From: Camillea tinctor
Taxonomy: Eukaryota > Ascomycota > Sordariomycetes > Xylariales > Xylariaceae
DNA length: 64,000 bases
Assembly (NCBI GenBank): GCA_022578605.1
Contig: MU394052.1
Coordinates: forward strand, 558,001-622,000
Direction: 5' to 3'
Shown here: positions 11,231 to 22,161 of the stretch, piece after piece
Layout: each line of letters starts with the position of its first letter
Position numbering within the stretch: position 1 is the first letter of the stretch
Notes under the pieces: generated by a model
Seen by the model: the letters and a program-made list of their open reading frames with translations, nothing else
Told to the model about the DNA's origin: nothing
The model's database searches: none
Made by a program: the position numbers and the translations under genes

Positions 11231-14200
11231 CCCATCTCCTGCAGTTGAGCATTGACGTCGCGTCGCCCGTGACCTTGCGGATATCGACACGCCGTTGTCC
11301 ATAGTCGGTGCTGGTGTTCCTCTTCCCAACGACTTCTAGGTTATTCCACGACACTAAAATCTCTAGCTAGCGGTCCGCAAACTAGTCATTGTTAAGAAAA
11401 AAAGAAAAAAAAACCAGAGAAAACAAACTGCTAATAACAAGCCCTATATCTGGCATTGACAATCTTATCAGCCGCGCTGCAGGCTAGCTTTTCGCTCTGC
11501 ACGGGGAAGACGGCAAGCTGGGTTCAATGATTTCACCGCCAGGCAAACAAGCAAGAATATACCGTCAAACCATGTTCCTCGAAACCCTGTTTTCGGGCTG
11601 GATGAACAGACAGGTCATATCTCAGTTTGTTGGCCTCGATATTGTTGATGTTGAAAGGGATGGGTTTCCTTTGCTTTTCTCTTCACTTTTTGTTTCTTTT
11701 GCGAGTGGGATTTTCAGCTCAATATTTGTCCTCATGGTTTGTGTAATCGACTTTTAGAGCTTTGACTGAAACCCTCCCAGGAGCAAGCGTATGCACATAT
11801 ACTGACCAGAACTTTATCCTCGGAAGCCCAATGCTAAAGGTTGCGCGCGCATTCGTCTCGGCAGCGATGCCTGGTTCTTGCTGGTCTAGTCCAGGATTTG
11901 TGGACTGTTCACCGCTTCCTTCTTCACCCTTGGACAGCCAACCCACCCGCTGTCACAACCCGATCCAACAGCAGTGACGGTGGCGAACTCATTGGACACC
12001 TTGCGCAACTGATCTCGTGAGCTTTTGGGCGTGAACAGTGATGAGAACTGCCGTCTACGAACTGGCCAAAGTGAATCTCAGGTATTAGGTATCAACATCA
12101 ACAGGGCCTGACTTTTTGTTCAGCCACGAGAGTCAGGCCGTCTAAAAGCCTCATGCCGACAGAATCTGCGGCATGACGTTCTCTGGGCGTCGACCAGATT
12201 GTGGCATTGTGGCCGTACACGTATTATCAAGCCACGCATGGACTGATGTAGATGTGTGGGTATACAGGCGTCGGTTGGTGCATGCAAGTTTTCGACAAAT
12301 TTGCAACCAGGTCCAGCCGCCGATGCAGGGCCAACGCAGCTATTCGGCTGCCAGGTAGACAAATACAGGCTGAGAGTACAAAGTGCAGCTGAGGTCGCCA
12401 TCTGGGCTAGTGAGCCCAACCAGACGGTCCTCAGATTGACTGGTCCATCAAGATTTTGACAGGAACAGTCTATCGAAGCAAAACAAAAAACTGTTTAAGC
12501 AAAAACGAACAAGTACATACATACATACGCATCGCCTCACTTGACCTTGACTTCAGGTGTCACACTCTAGGTGTGGGAAAGAAAAAGAAGAAATCAAACA
12601 TAACAACAGAGCACTCCGGGACTTTGGTGTGGTTGAGAAGACAAGGTGAAGGTGAAAATAATGTCTAAAAAAAAAATATCTAGTCATGTGCTCAGCACAA
12701 GAGGGTCCAATGCTCAAGTATGTGCCTATAAATGTTCACTAATCTGGGCATTTTCTTATGTTCTCCGCAAAATTCTCACATCTCCGAAACATGGGCATTG
12801 CAACAAAGACTATTCTCTTTTCCTCTATTCGCCTCGAAGCCTGGTAGGGCTATAGCGCTTGGCCTTTAATTGATTGACAAACGGAGAAGGGGGGGTGTGT
12901 GAGGGGGAGATCCGCTGTGTTCGGGCAGCAACAGCCAAACAAGCCGGTTGACGATCAACCACCCACCCCTTCACCCCCATCTCATGCCATCCCGTCCATC
13001 CCGCGCTTGTTCCCTCCGGCCGGTGTGTTGAGCGTAAGAACAGCAAGTGTATGCGTGAACAAAAACAAAAAAACAAAAATTGACGAACTGCCTCACTGTT
13101 TGAGGAATGTCCTATTCTGGCTTACCTCACTTGAATCCTGAACAATTGCAAAGTACTTTTCAATTTAATCCTATACCAGAAACCATGCACACACTAGCCA
13201 CGCTATCCACAATACGAACGGACAGGATATATCGTCGCAGTTGGTGCGGTGTATCAACGACCTGGCCCACACCATCTTTCTCGCCGTTGTCACTGGTCGT
13301 TCCTCTGCTTGTCTGCCCGATTCTCGATTAGGACTCTAAACTGAACCCACAGCTCTTTTCTTCTTTTTCAAAAAGGTGCGACAGGGGCCTCGATCCTATC
13401 AGACCGATGCCGAACTAGAAGGGATAGAAGGGAGTAGAAAAAAAAAGGAACAAGAGAGAGAGAAAAAAAAAATTAATTCGCAACTGTGGCTTGAAGCCTC
13501 TTGACAAGCATAAGCATCATGTACGGGAATGGAACCCTCAACCAACTTTCGCAGTCACCGTACGTTGCAAAAGCGAAGTAGATCATGGTTCATGGCACTT
13601 GTCGCAATGCACGCCATGGGGGGAGAGGCAGATGCTCGGTACCGCCTCATGGAGGGATACTGCTGCCGCAAGTTACAAGTGTCTCTTGTACTATGCAAGA
13701 GCTGACCGCCAGTTCATCAGCCCAAGAAACCTATTCCCGGCAACCGGGCATAAACCAATTTGTTTCTTGCTATGGCTCCATTGTAACCTTTAACGCATTC
13801 ACGGATCTGTCTGACGTCGTCATGGACCTTTGTCCTGCAGGCAATGTATGTTGATGTATGTTGAGTGTAGGCCTGAGTATGTATGTAGGTGTATGAGTAT
13901 GTATGCGAGAAAGTGTGATATGTGAAATAAGAACAGCCCGGGAACGATTTGATGTTCAAAGCTTTAAGCCCGCACAGACGTTGGGCTCTATACTGTTAGA
14001 GAGCCCCATTTCCCGCTTCCGAAGGGGACAAAGCCTTGTCGCGACGGTGGACAATCAGACAATGTACATTGTGCCGGGCAGATTGCCGGGGCGGAGACAT
14101 CTGTAAGAAGTCGAGTACACCCACACACCACACTTACACACACACTTACAGCCAGACAACAACGGCATCCATTCCCATCGCTTGGGCGGTTGACGTCTGT

Positions 14201-16200
14201 CCGATCTAATCCATCCAGTCTGACAACAACGCCCACTTACTTGCGCCTAGGCAATCCATGTTCAACCAGGAGAGGCGCAAGCGATTCGTCGCCTGGCACA
14301 ATGCTGCCCTCCAAATATATACAACCCGCTACGCACAGGAATAGTCTGCCCTTTCGGGTAACCAAGCTAGTGTAGCTAAACCCATGGGTACAGTCGTAAC
14401 CAGCAAGGGCATCATAGTCAGCAAGCCAAGCAGTATCCGCACATGCACATCAGCAGTAACCAGCATATGGCAGTCGGTTTCATAGTCCCCACTCCCTATG
14501 CAGTTTCATGGCAGCCACCGCCACCTGATCTATTCACTGGGGCTTCTGGAACTTGTCGTTGGACTAGGATTGGGGCTTTCTCCCGAACTGATCTCCTCCA
14601 AGCCTTGTCTTGCCCTACGTTGGATCGCCATGGGTCTCCGGGCCCTGGACGGCGCTGGTACTTTTCCTGGGCGGTGCTTGATGTGCATGACCACACTTGG
14701 TTCCCCTACGGCGTGAATCTGGCACCGCAAACCCTGGTCCCAGCTGTCGTGCCCGAAGTTCAGGGCAGCACCTTGAACCCTCGCTGCCGGCAGAGAGAAG
14801 CCCTGCTTAGGCCATCCTGGTTTGGGCTGAGAGCGTAGAGAACACCTCGTTCGTCCTGTCTCTGCTCTGTCTCTTTAGTTCGTCGCTGCATTTGCGTCAT
14901 TAACCCGCCAGTCTAGCACTTTCCAAGCGTGCTAGCTAGAAAGATGGAGAGTGGTGAATTGTTTTCCTGCGAGCTCATGCATGCTTTCGTGGCAATGTCA
15001 TCAGCCCCTAGTCAGTAGCTCGCATGGCCAGCAAGTCGTGTGTCCGACTTACATCTAGGACCTCTAGGGACAGGCCAATGTCTCTACAGCATATGCGTAC
15101 CGAAGTAGCATCTATCTCGATTCCGTGGGTGTGTATATTCATGACATCGCTTGAGTGACTCCTCCTTCCTTCCCCCTTCAGCGTTCGTGGTTGGCGTGGC
15201 TAGTGAAGCGCTACCCAAAAAGGTCTTCTACGAACTACTAGCTTTACTATACCCGATGAATTACATATAGAAACTGTCGTATGTAGTCTCCACAGTTACA
15301 GTTCGATGTTTCGACACGCACATCACAAACCTCTCACACCCCTCCCCTGGTCGTTCTTCTGCTGCCCTGGTACATCTTTCTCTCTCTCTCACTCACTCTC
15401 TCTCGGGCATAGTCTGCTTAATGGGCTTGTTACCTTGACCCTGGCCTTGTTCCCCCACTACATAGTATTTTTTTTTTTTTTTACCACCACACACCTCATC
15501 ATCTAGGTGTCCACCAGTTCCTCCATAAATCTCTCTTGGATGTTTCTCTTCTTTTAATATCAAATTACGCTGCACAAACCCGACGTGGTCCCTCTAGTAC
15601 CCAGTTACTTCTAGAATGACACTCCGTAAAGTATCATGACTCTTAGAAGAAGTACCTGTTGCCGGCGAAATCCTTGACACTTACCTAGCTTGACTGACGT
15701 ATTCACCCGCCTTGACGCCGCCTCATTGTTCAAGCTTCAGTCCTTCTTCTATTGGCCCAGATCAGAATAAAAAACACCCAATCATGTTTAATAGGTCTAA
15801 AAACACGAGCACGCTTCTCTAATCTAAAGCTCTGGCCTCCTTGGACCCTCTTCTTCACTGCATTCCCGAAGCACAAAACCATACCTGGCTTCAACTTACA
15901 CAGCTTTTGTCCCACAAAGAGTCCCAAAATCGCTCGTTTGGTCCCAAACGCCCCAGTTGGACTTACACTTAACCTAGACTTTTCGTCAAAAACCCGCTGT
16001 CTAGTTTTCCTAGGTTCGCCGTCAGGACCACAAGAGTAACTAGCAGGACCTTAGACCTGAGGGTTACCGAAAGAATCAACTATCATCTACAGAGGTTCGG
16101 GGGAGACCGCACTAACACGGAGATCACGAACTATACAAACAACCGCAACTACGGGTTCCTCATCCAAGTCGGCAAGAACCGCAGCATCCTCAACGCACCC

Positions 16201-16230
16201 ATGAGAAACCGCCTAATCAAGGCTCCTTAG
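16201..16230 (+). promoter_or_regulatory. Upstream ORF in the leader of the Myb gene
   Basis: An ATG-initiated nine-codon frame (MRNRLIKAP, stop TAG) ends 16 nt before the proposed GTG start of the Myb protein. If it lies in the mRNA it would capture scanning ribosomes and could modulate the unusual downstream start. This is inference; no transcript evidence is available. Confidence 0.4.
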
Positions 16231-16246
16231 GCGACCTACCGTCATC

Positions 16247-17660
16247 GTGGATATCGCCTCCCTCCTCAAGGATCCCGACTCAAATGAGTCCTCCGTGTCT
16301 CCACCCCTTAAAAAAGGCCGATCCCCATCAATACCGCCTCCCACGGCTCCGGTGGCGACTACGACGACATCATCTGTTCAGCCCCCGGTGTATTCTAGTG
16401 CCCGATTTGGAGGAACTGTCCCAACTGTAACAGGAGTTGGTGGAAAGCGCAGCATGCCGCCCCACGCGTCGGAGTCTCCGGCGAAAAAGCAGAGTAAATG
16501 GTCCCCCGATGAGGATGCATTAATTATTGGGCTCCGAGGGAGTGGCATGAAATGGGAGGACATTTCAAAGAGACTCCCAGGACGAAGTGCCATCAGCTGC
16601 CGGCTACACTACCAAAACTATCTAGAGAGGCGAAGCGAGTGGGACGAGGAGAGGAAAAACAAGCTTGCTAGGCTTTATGAAAGGTAAGTTAGAAAAGAAT
16701 TCGCACACAGAAGCTACAGATCAGCTCCATGGGCTATCTTCCCCCGTCCTTTTCTTACAGTCTGGTTTCGACATTTAGGAACCAACATACGGGAGAGTGT
16801 ATCATTTAGGAGGAGTCAGGTTATAGGATTAAACTAATGACTGGAGTAGATTCAGGCAAGACATGTGGCAGAAGGTCGCAGATGAAATGGTCATACCCTG
16901 GCGGGCCGCGGAAGCGATGCACTGGCAACTAGGCGAGCAAGACATGGCACGGCGAGCCGGCGTGACCCCATTTAACTTCTCGGCGGTGACGGTGGAGACA
17001 CCGCAGAGCGGCTCCAGAAGCGCGCCACGCCACACACATTCGGCATCGCAAAGTAGTATTTCACGCGAAGCATCAGGGTCGGGACGGGGTTACGGTCGCG
17101 GTGTCGGGCTGCCTGCCGGCGGGCGAGCCCTCGCTACACGAAGAGAAGCCCTCCCATCTCATCCTCATCTCTCGACTCATTCCGAACAACCGCCAACCCA
17201 CGCACCAGATGCCTACACATACGCTGCACCACCTCCCTCGCAACACCAACACCAACACCATCATCACCACCACCACCATCAACAACACCACGCTCCTCCT
17301 CCGCTACCGCACCAAGTTGGCGACCTGCTTGCTCCAATACAGCCTCAGAACCAGCCAGCGCTTCGCCCAGGGATGTTGCCGGGGGTAGCGGAACTCACCA
17401 CTGGAGTGAGCCCGTACAGCATGCCAGCATACTCGGTGGGTGTACCAAGCGCTAGTCCCGCCCATAGCGCTGCTACCGCGAGTCCTGGCCCGTACATGCC
17501 ACCACTAAATTACCCGCCCCTTGAACCAGCGGGAGCCTCGGCTAAGCGCCGCCGTCAAAGCCCGGAGATTATGACCCCCGAAACAAGCAGACGCAGACAC
17601 CTAGAACGACCCGAATCGTACGAGGCTGCATCAATGATGGGGGCACGACGGATGATCTGA
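16247..17660 (+). CDS. Myb/SANT-domain DNA-binding protein, apparent GTG start
   Basis: Two exons (16247-16683 and 16850-17660) give 415 residues. The intron has a GTAAGT donor, an ACTAATGAC branch site and a TAG acceptor, and joins the two halves of the Myb region in frame. A SANT/Myb repeat spans about residues 83-127 (spaced Trp at KWSPDED and KWEDISKRL, then GRSAISCRLHYQNYL). A second, weaker helix-turn-helix follows at about 135-180 (WQKVADEM, WRAAEAMHWQL). The rest is disordered, with a His/Gln-rich run at about 264-278 and a nuclear-signal-like AKRRRQS near the C-terminus. The family is nuclear and probably a transcription factor or chromatin-associated; targets are unknown. The expected first codon, which begins MDIASLL, is GTG rather than ATG. 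It has A at -3 and G at +4. No in-frame ATG exists upstream before a stop at 16214. Either initiation is non-AUG or a 5' exon is missed. Confidence 0.85.
17240..17289 (+). repeat. CAC/CAT/CAA trinucleotide-type repeat inside the Myb CDS
   Basis: Alternating CAC, CAT and CAA codons encode a Gln/His-rich run. It is an in-frame length-variable candidate. Confidence 0.8.
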
Positions 17661-19602
17661 AGAGAAAAAATAACGTAACTCTTTTTGAGGGAGAAGGGAA
17701 GGGAGCAAGAAGACAAAAATCCCAAGATAGGGGTTAGGGCTGAGAAGGTGAAACTAAAGAACAAAAAAAGGGGGGAAAGGTTTCTGGCGCCTACAATATG
17801 TACCCGGACCCAGTTCTATTCCGCTCACTCGCCCACCCCATACACATACGTACACATTCACCACACGACGATACCATTTCCTTTGTTCATTTTATTTTGT
17901 TTTCTTTTTCTATCCGCTTACGACTTGAACGAAAACAATACCACCCATATACAGCATTGGTACATACTACGGCACGGGAAAGTCATTTCTCTAAGACCGC
18001 CAAAAAAAAAAAAAAGAGAGAGAGAGAGAGCGAGAAATAAAAAAAACGGAAACAGGCAAAAGGTTCTCCAACAGAAAAAACTTTCAGGGGGGAGAGAGCA
18101 GAAGAACGAAAAGAGAAAGTTCGAAACACGCCTCTTCTAGTTGTTTGAAAGGGAGCGATTTTTGCATCGGGCCGGAGCGAGCATTTATTTATTTATTTCA
18201 CTTCTATCTTTCTTGGTACGGAATCCACGACGCAACGCGCGTCTCCTTTCCGTGTCCAATTTTACGATTTTCTTATTTTCGAATTTATTACGAATAGGAA
18301 CAACAAATAGAGAATACCGGGGAAAGGGAGAGTGGGGAAGGATAAGGGGGAAGGACAGGAAAGGAAAGGAAAGGGAAGGAAGGACAAAGGAGCATGTTCT
18401 GGGAATATCTTTTATGCATGTGATGATGACTGACGAAACGACCTTACGGATACCTTTATTCATTTTTTTCTTCAGCTTTTTTTTCTAGTACAGTTTCTTT
18501 TTTTCCTTTTTTCAGGTTTTTTAGTTTGTATGCTTTTGTTTGTTTTTACTACCATGTTATTTAAATCCTTTTCATGTTTTTATTCTATTTTTTGTTATCA
18601 ATACATTCGTTGGGGAGGAGATAAAGGAAAGGAGGGGGAGAAATAGGGGATTTTGTCGCGGTGGTGGTGGTGAGAAGGGAGGTTTTTTCTTTATTTCTCA
18701 TATGATATCCTGTTTTTTTTTTTTCTTTCTATATAAACTTTTTTGTTTTCCTGTATGGATTTCTGTCTGTTAAGAGCTTTACGAGATACATGATTAAAGA
18801 CCACGCGCACACACAACAAAAAAAGAATACCTCGGGTTACAAATCGATCGAATTCGCATATGACACCAACAGAGAAAGAGAATCAGAGATAGAAAAAGCG
18901 TTTTTCTTTTTTATCATTGGAAATACCTATGTTTACTTGTTTTTGGTTTGTTTCTTAATTCCCTTTTCTTCTTGGGAGGGTAAGCATAGCGACGGTGGGT
19001 GGGTAGGTGAAGGTCAGGAAAGGACAAAAAAGGGGGGGAGGGAAGGTTTGGGTAGGCAGTCAGGCAAAGCAAGGCGGGAAAAGGCGAGGGCATAGCAGAT
19101 CACCATCAAAAAAGGATTGTTCTTTTGAAAAGTAGGAGTCTTCTGGTGGGCAGTGGAAGGATAGGTGCGGAAGTGAGCATGTTGTTGTTTTTTTTCCCTT
19201 TCTCTTTTCTTAATTATGGAAAACCCAAAAATGGACAAGTTGTGTTCCTCTTTTGTTTTTTGCCCTTCCTTTACTCTAGGTACAGCATTTTATTATCATT
19301 GTTATGAAATAGGTCAAGGGGCGTGTGGGTAAGGGTTAAAAAAAAGCTAAGGGGATTATGCATGTCCACAGGGGAGTAGATTTATTGCGTTTTATTTATT
19401 ATTTTTGTCAGCCTTTTCTTTTTTCAATATCTCGATAGACTCAAAAAAGACAATGGATGGATTAGGTACACGAAATGGAATATCCTTTGATGCTTATTTT
19501 TTGAATTTCTCTATATGATATCCCTGTCATGGTATTTGTGCTGCTGCCTACTCCTTCACGTAGATATTGTGACATGATACAACTGTTGACAATGGGTATA
19601 TC
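17661..19602. other. Convergent intergenic region, homopolymer-rich
   Basis: This 1.9 kb lies between the ends of the Myb gene (plus) and Trm9 (minus). It is dominated by runs of A, T, GA and GGAAA, for example A14 followed by (GA)8 at 18002-18031 and GGAAA units at 18357-18385. Open frames here are products of low-complexity sequence. It should contain both 3'UTRs. Confidence 0.6.
18002..18031. repeat. Poly-A / (GA)n microsatellite
   Basis: A run of 14 A residues leads into about eight GA units, in the convergent non-coding region. Confidence 0.9.
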
Positions 19603-20862
19603 TCAACGACTTCCTACCACCCACCAATTGTCCTTCTCGTAGCCACTACCCAATACTTTGCCGCCAGCTGCTATCACATCCTCCTCAAGCTCCCCTTTCT
19701 TATATAAATGGTAATAGCGCTGGTACGTAGTATCGCCCTCGCCGGGGCTTTCGCCCTTCTGCTTCGCCCTCTTCATCACCCATGGTACAAGTTGGTCTTG
19801 ATCTGTGCCCTCGTCCCAACCTCTGCGACTACTACTCTGCTCTAACGCCCAGACGTAGACCAGTATCTTCCCCCCATCTCTCACGCAGTCCAGCAGGGCC
19901 CGCACACCCTCGACGCGCCGCTCTCGCGTAGATAGGTGGTGGATGACAGCGATACATATAACGAAGTCTGCACCGTGATGCCGAGAGAAGGGCAGAGCTA
20001 GGCCGTCGGCGACAGCGACGTCAGCACGTCTCTCACCGCCATGATCCCGTGCTAAACGCACCAGGGCGGCGCTGCGATCGGATCCCATGATGAAAACGTC
20101 CCGGTTAACACCCAGATACTTACCATTGCCGCAGCCGACATCGAGCCCGACGGAGCCAGCCGGTTGGGAGAGCAGGAAGTCAGCGACGAACGGCCAGGGC
20201 TTGTGGCGCGTCGACGAGAAGTGCGACGCGATCGACTCGTACACGCTGTGCACATGCTGCTCTTCGTAGGTCTCGGCGACAGAGGAGGGAGAAGTGTCAC
20301 CAGTAGCAACAGGGGTGATCATAGTCGCAGCAGCAGAAGCAGCATCAGCAGTAATAGCGTTAGCATTGAGAACGTCGTCGGAAGCGGGGATAGGGGCAGG
20401 GGCTGGAGGAACTGGTGCCGGAACAGGTTCATGTTCGTTTCTACGCTCGTGTCTCGGGCCAAGATCGACGGCCGCATTATGCGAACCCGTGGCGCTCGAC
20501 CTAGGATCGCCCGCGTCTGGTTTCGCCATCATCATCATCGTCGTCGTCACCCCTCCTCCTGTTTCCCTTCTGCTCTCAAAATTCTGCTGTTGCTGGTGCT
20601 GGTGCTGGTGCTGCTCTTTCGTTCCCAGATCGCTGGCCTCGGGACCGGCACTTCCAAGATCTGGGTTGCTTGGATGCTGCTGCAATTGCAACTGCGTCTG
20701 CATCTGCATATCCCTCTGCTCGTCGTGCGGCTGTCTCATGACGCCACCGGACCGGGCTTGGGAGATCCGGGCGAAGGCCTTTCGGTCGGTCGAATTAAGC
20801 AGTATGGGCCGGGGGGAGACAAGCAACAAGCAAAAGCAGGAAGCAGAAAAGTCACGTAGCAA
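19603..20862 (-). CDS. TRM9: tRNA (carboxymethyluridine-34) methyltransferase, Trm9-like
   Basis: A single exon codes for 419 residues from 20862, or 378 from the in-frame ATG at 20739. The C-terminal half (about 200-419) is a class I SAM-dependent methyltransferase: motif I is LDVGCGNGKY at about 240-249, an acidic strand end follows (MGSDRS), then ADGLALPF and VIHHLST, and it ends with the Trm9-typical YHLYKKGELEEDV and WWVVGSR. Trm9, with Trm112, methylates the carboxymethyl group at wobble uridine of certain tRNAs (mcm5U, mcm5s2U), improving decoding of AGA and GAA codons. Yeast Trm9 is 279 residues, so an extra N-terminal tract of about 155-195 residues rich in Gln, His, Ala and Pro is unusual. 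It looks disordered. Which ATG is used is uncertain; the longer start adds a hydrophobic, basic segment. Confidence 0.9.
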   Translation of the reverse strand: MLRDFSASCFCLLLVSPRPILLNSTDRKAFARISQARSGGVMRQPHDEQRDMQMQTQLQLQQHPSNPDLGSAGPEASDLGTKEQHQHQHQQQQNFESRRETGGGVTTTMMMMAKPDAGDPRSSATGSHNAAVDLGPRHERRNEHEPVPAPVPPAPAPIPASDDVLNANAITADAASAAATMITPVATGDTSPSSVAETYEEQHVHSVYESIASHFSSTRHKPWPFVADFLLSQPAGSVGLDVGCGNGKYLGVNRDVFIMGSDRSAALVRLARDHGGERRADVAVADGLALPFSRHHGADFVICIAVIHHLSTRERRVEGVRALLDCVRDGGKILVYVWALEQSSSRRGWDEGTDQDQLVPWVMKRAKQKGESPGEGDTTYQRYYHLYKKGELEEDVIAAGGKVLGSGYEKDNWWVVGSR

Positions 20863-21585
20863 TTAGGTGGCACAGTCTGCGAGGGCATACGTAGTCGCCA
20901 CTCTGGGGAGGAGGTGTATGCGGTGTATGTGCTACGAGGCAGGTTGGCAGATGGTTAGGATTATGAGCCTCCCCCTCGTTCACTTCAGTTCGCTTCTGCA
21001 GCAAGCAGGCAAGGGCTGAAATGCTCTATTGGTATTCGGCCACGTTGCGAGTCGTCTGAAGAGTGACCGGCCGTTTTCCCTCTATTGGTTTAGGTGACGC
21101 AGCAGCCGTGACACGAAAGAAGCAGCCACTGGGTACAACGATCCCACGATCCCACGATCTCACAACCTTGCAATCTCACGCCCTCACAACCCCACAGCCT
21201 GCCGCTCCCAGGATCCCAACCCCTCTAGGTTGGTTGAGTAGGTAACCTGACCTACGTAGGTACCCAGATACCTCGGTAGGGCTTTACCCAAGAAAAAAAT
21301 GGTAGAAAAGCATGCAACCCGTTTCACAACGTTTAGGTCATACGGGAGATACGGGAGGGAACAAATCCCATTCGTGGGCCCGAATATTCGGGACAACTTC
21401 CCAATATCTCTAGTAAATAAGTTGAAGGCGCTGATTGTGAGATGGCACCTCGTGGGACGGGGCCAAGGGACAGGGCCAAAGATCAGGGCCCGCACAAGTG
21501 GCCGAGACAAGCAGATGGGAAGTTGTTTTCGAGAAGGGCTCTAATTGGTTAGCTTAGCTGAGAAAGCTTGAAGAAGTGAAGAAAT

Positions 21586-21650
21586 CAGACGATGTAGAAA
21601 ATGCAGAAGCAGAAGATGCAGAAGCCAGAAGATGCAGAGGCAAGAAGATG
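21586..21650. repeat. Degenerate AGAAGATGC-type tandem repeat
   Basis: Four to five imperfect units of about 12-18 nt share the core AGAAGATGCAGA. Non-coding. Confidence 0.65.
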
Positions 21651-21869
21651 GCGCTAAAAAGAACTTTTAGTATAAGTGCATAATTAGGTTTACTGGGTTC
21701 CAAGATTTACTAGGTTCAAGGTATGTAACTTCTTACTGTGTCATACCGTCTCGTCCCGTCCCGTCCCATACCGTACGTACCGTACCTTACCGGGCCAAGC
21801 CGATCTATCTCCTGTCCCCCTTTCCTACCCCTTCCCCCTCTTACCCCCTTTTTTTTCTCTCACTATCTT

Positions 21870-21900
21870 GTCCTATCTTGTCCTATCCTATCCTATCCTA
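21870..21900. repeat. TCCTA/TCTTG pentanucleotide repeat
   Basis: Imperfect head-to-tail TCCTA units, interspersed with TCTTG, in a pyrimidine-rich tract. Confidence 0.7.
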
Positions 21901-22161
21901 GTATACTTTAACTCCATCTCGTATATATCAATCAACTAATTTACCTCTTAAAGCAAATGCATGTAATATATTCCATGTTTTTTGTCCAAGACAAAATGTG
22001 TTGCTAACTTGTCTCACCGAAGCATCGCCTAAGTAGACAGGTAGCAATAAATACACTTTTCATCAATTTCTAGTATTTGGGACTGTATCTGGGACTGGGA
22101 CTAGATCTAGCTCTAACTGAAGAGGTTTTAACTCTCTGCTGTCCCACCATCCTACCTACAT

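Larger units (their letters stand above)
9904..16246. other. Gene-poor 6.3 kb region
   Basis: No recognisable gene lies between the cofactor B promoter and the Myb gene. The region has several short tandem repeats (10120-10145, 10909-10936, 11201-11230), CA/TG-rich patches near 12515-12530 and 13850-13910, and C/T-rich tracts around 15360-15480. The longest open frame (14443-14838) has no family resemblance and is overlapped on the other strand. The last kilobase presumably contains the long 5' leader of the Myb gene. Confidence 0.5.
20863..22161. other. Intergenic region upstream of Trm9
   Basis: The part next to 20863 should be the Trm9 promoter, and the part near 22161 the 3'UTR of the aldo/keto reductase. 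A degenerate GAAGATGCA-type repeat lies at about 21586-21650 and TCCTA-type repeats at 21870-21900. No gene was recognised. Confidence 0.55.

Noticed and set aside
14443..14838. 131-codon plus-strand frame in the gene-poor region
   Set aside because: It has no recognisable motif, the opposite strand is also open, and composition is unlike the real genes; not supported as coding.
17685..18488. Long frames in A/G-rich sequence after the Myb gene
   Set aside because: They arise from homopolymer and GA runs lacking stops; the translation is low complexity.
20164..20866. Large plus-strand frames over Trm9
   Set aside because: Antisense to the Trm9 coding region; their open length follows from its GC-rich codons and trinucleotide runs.
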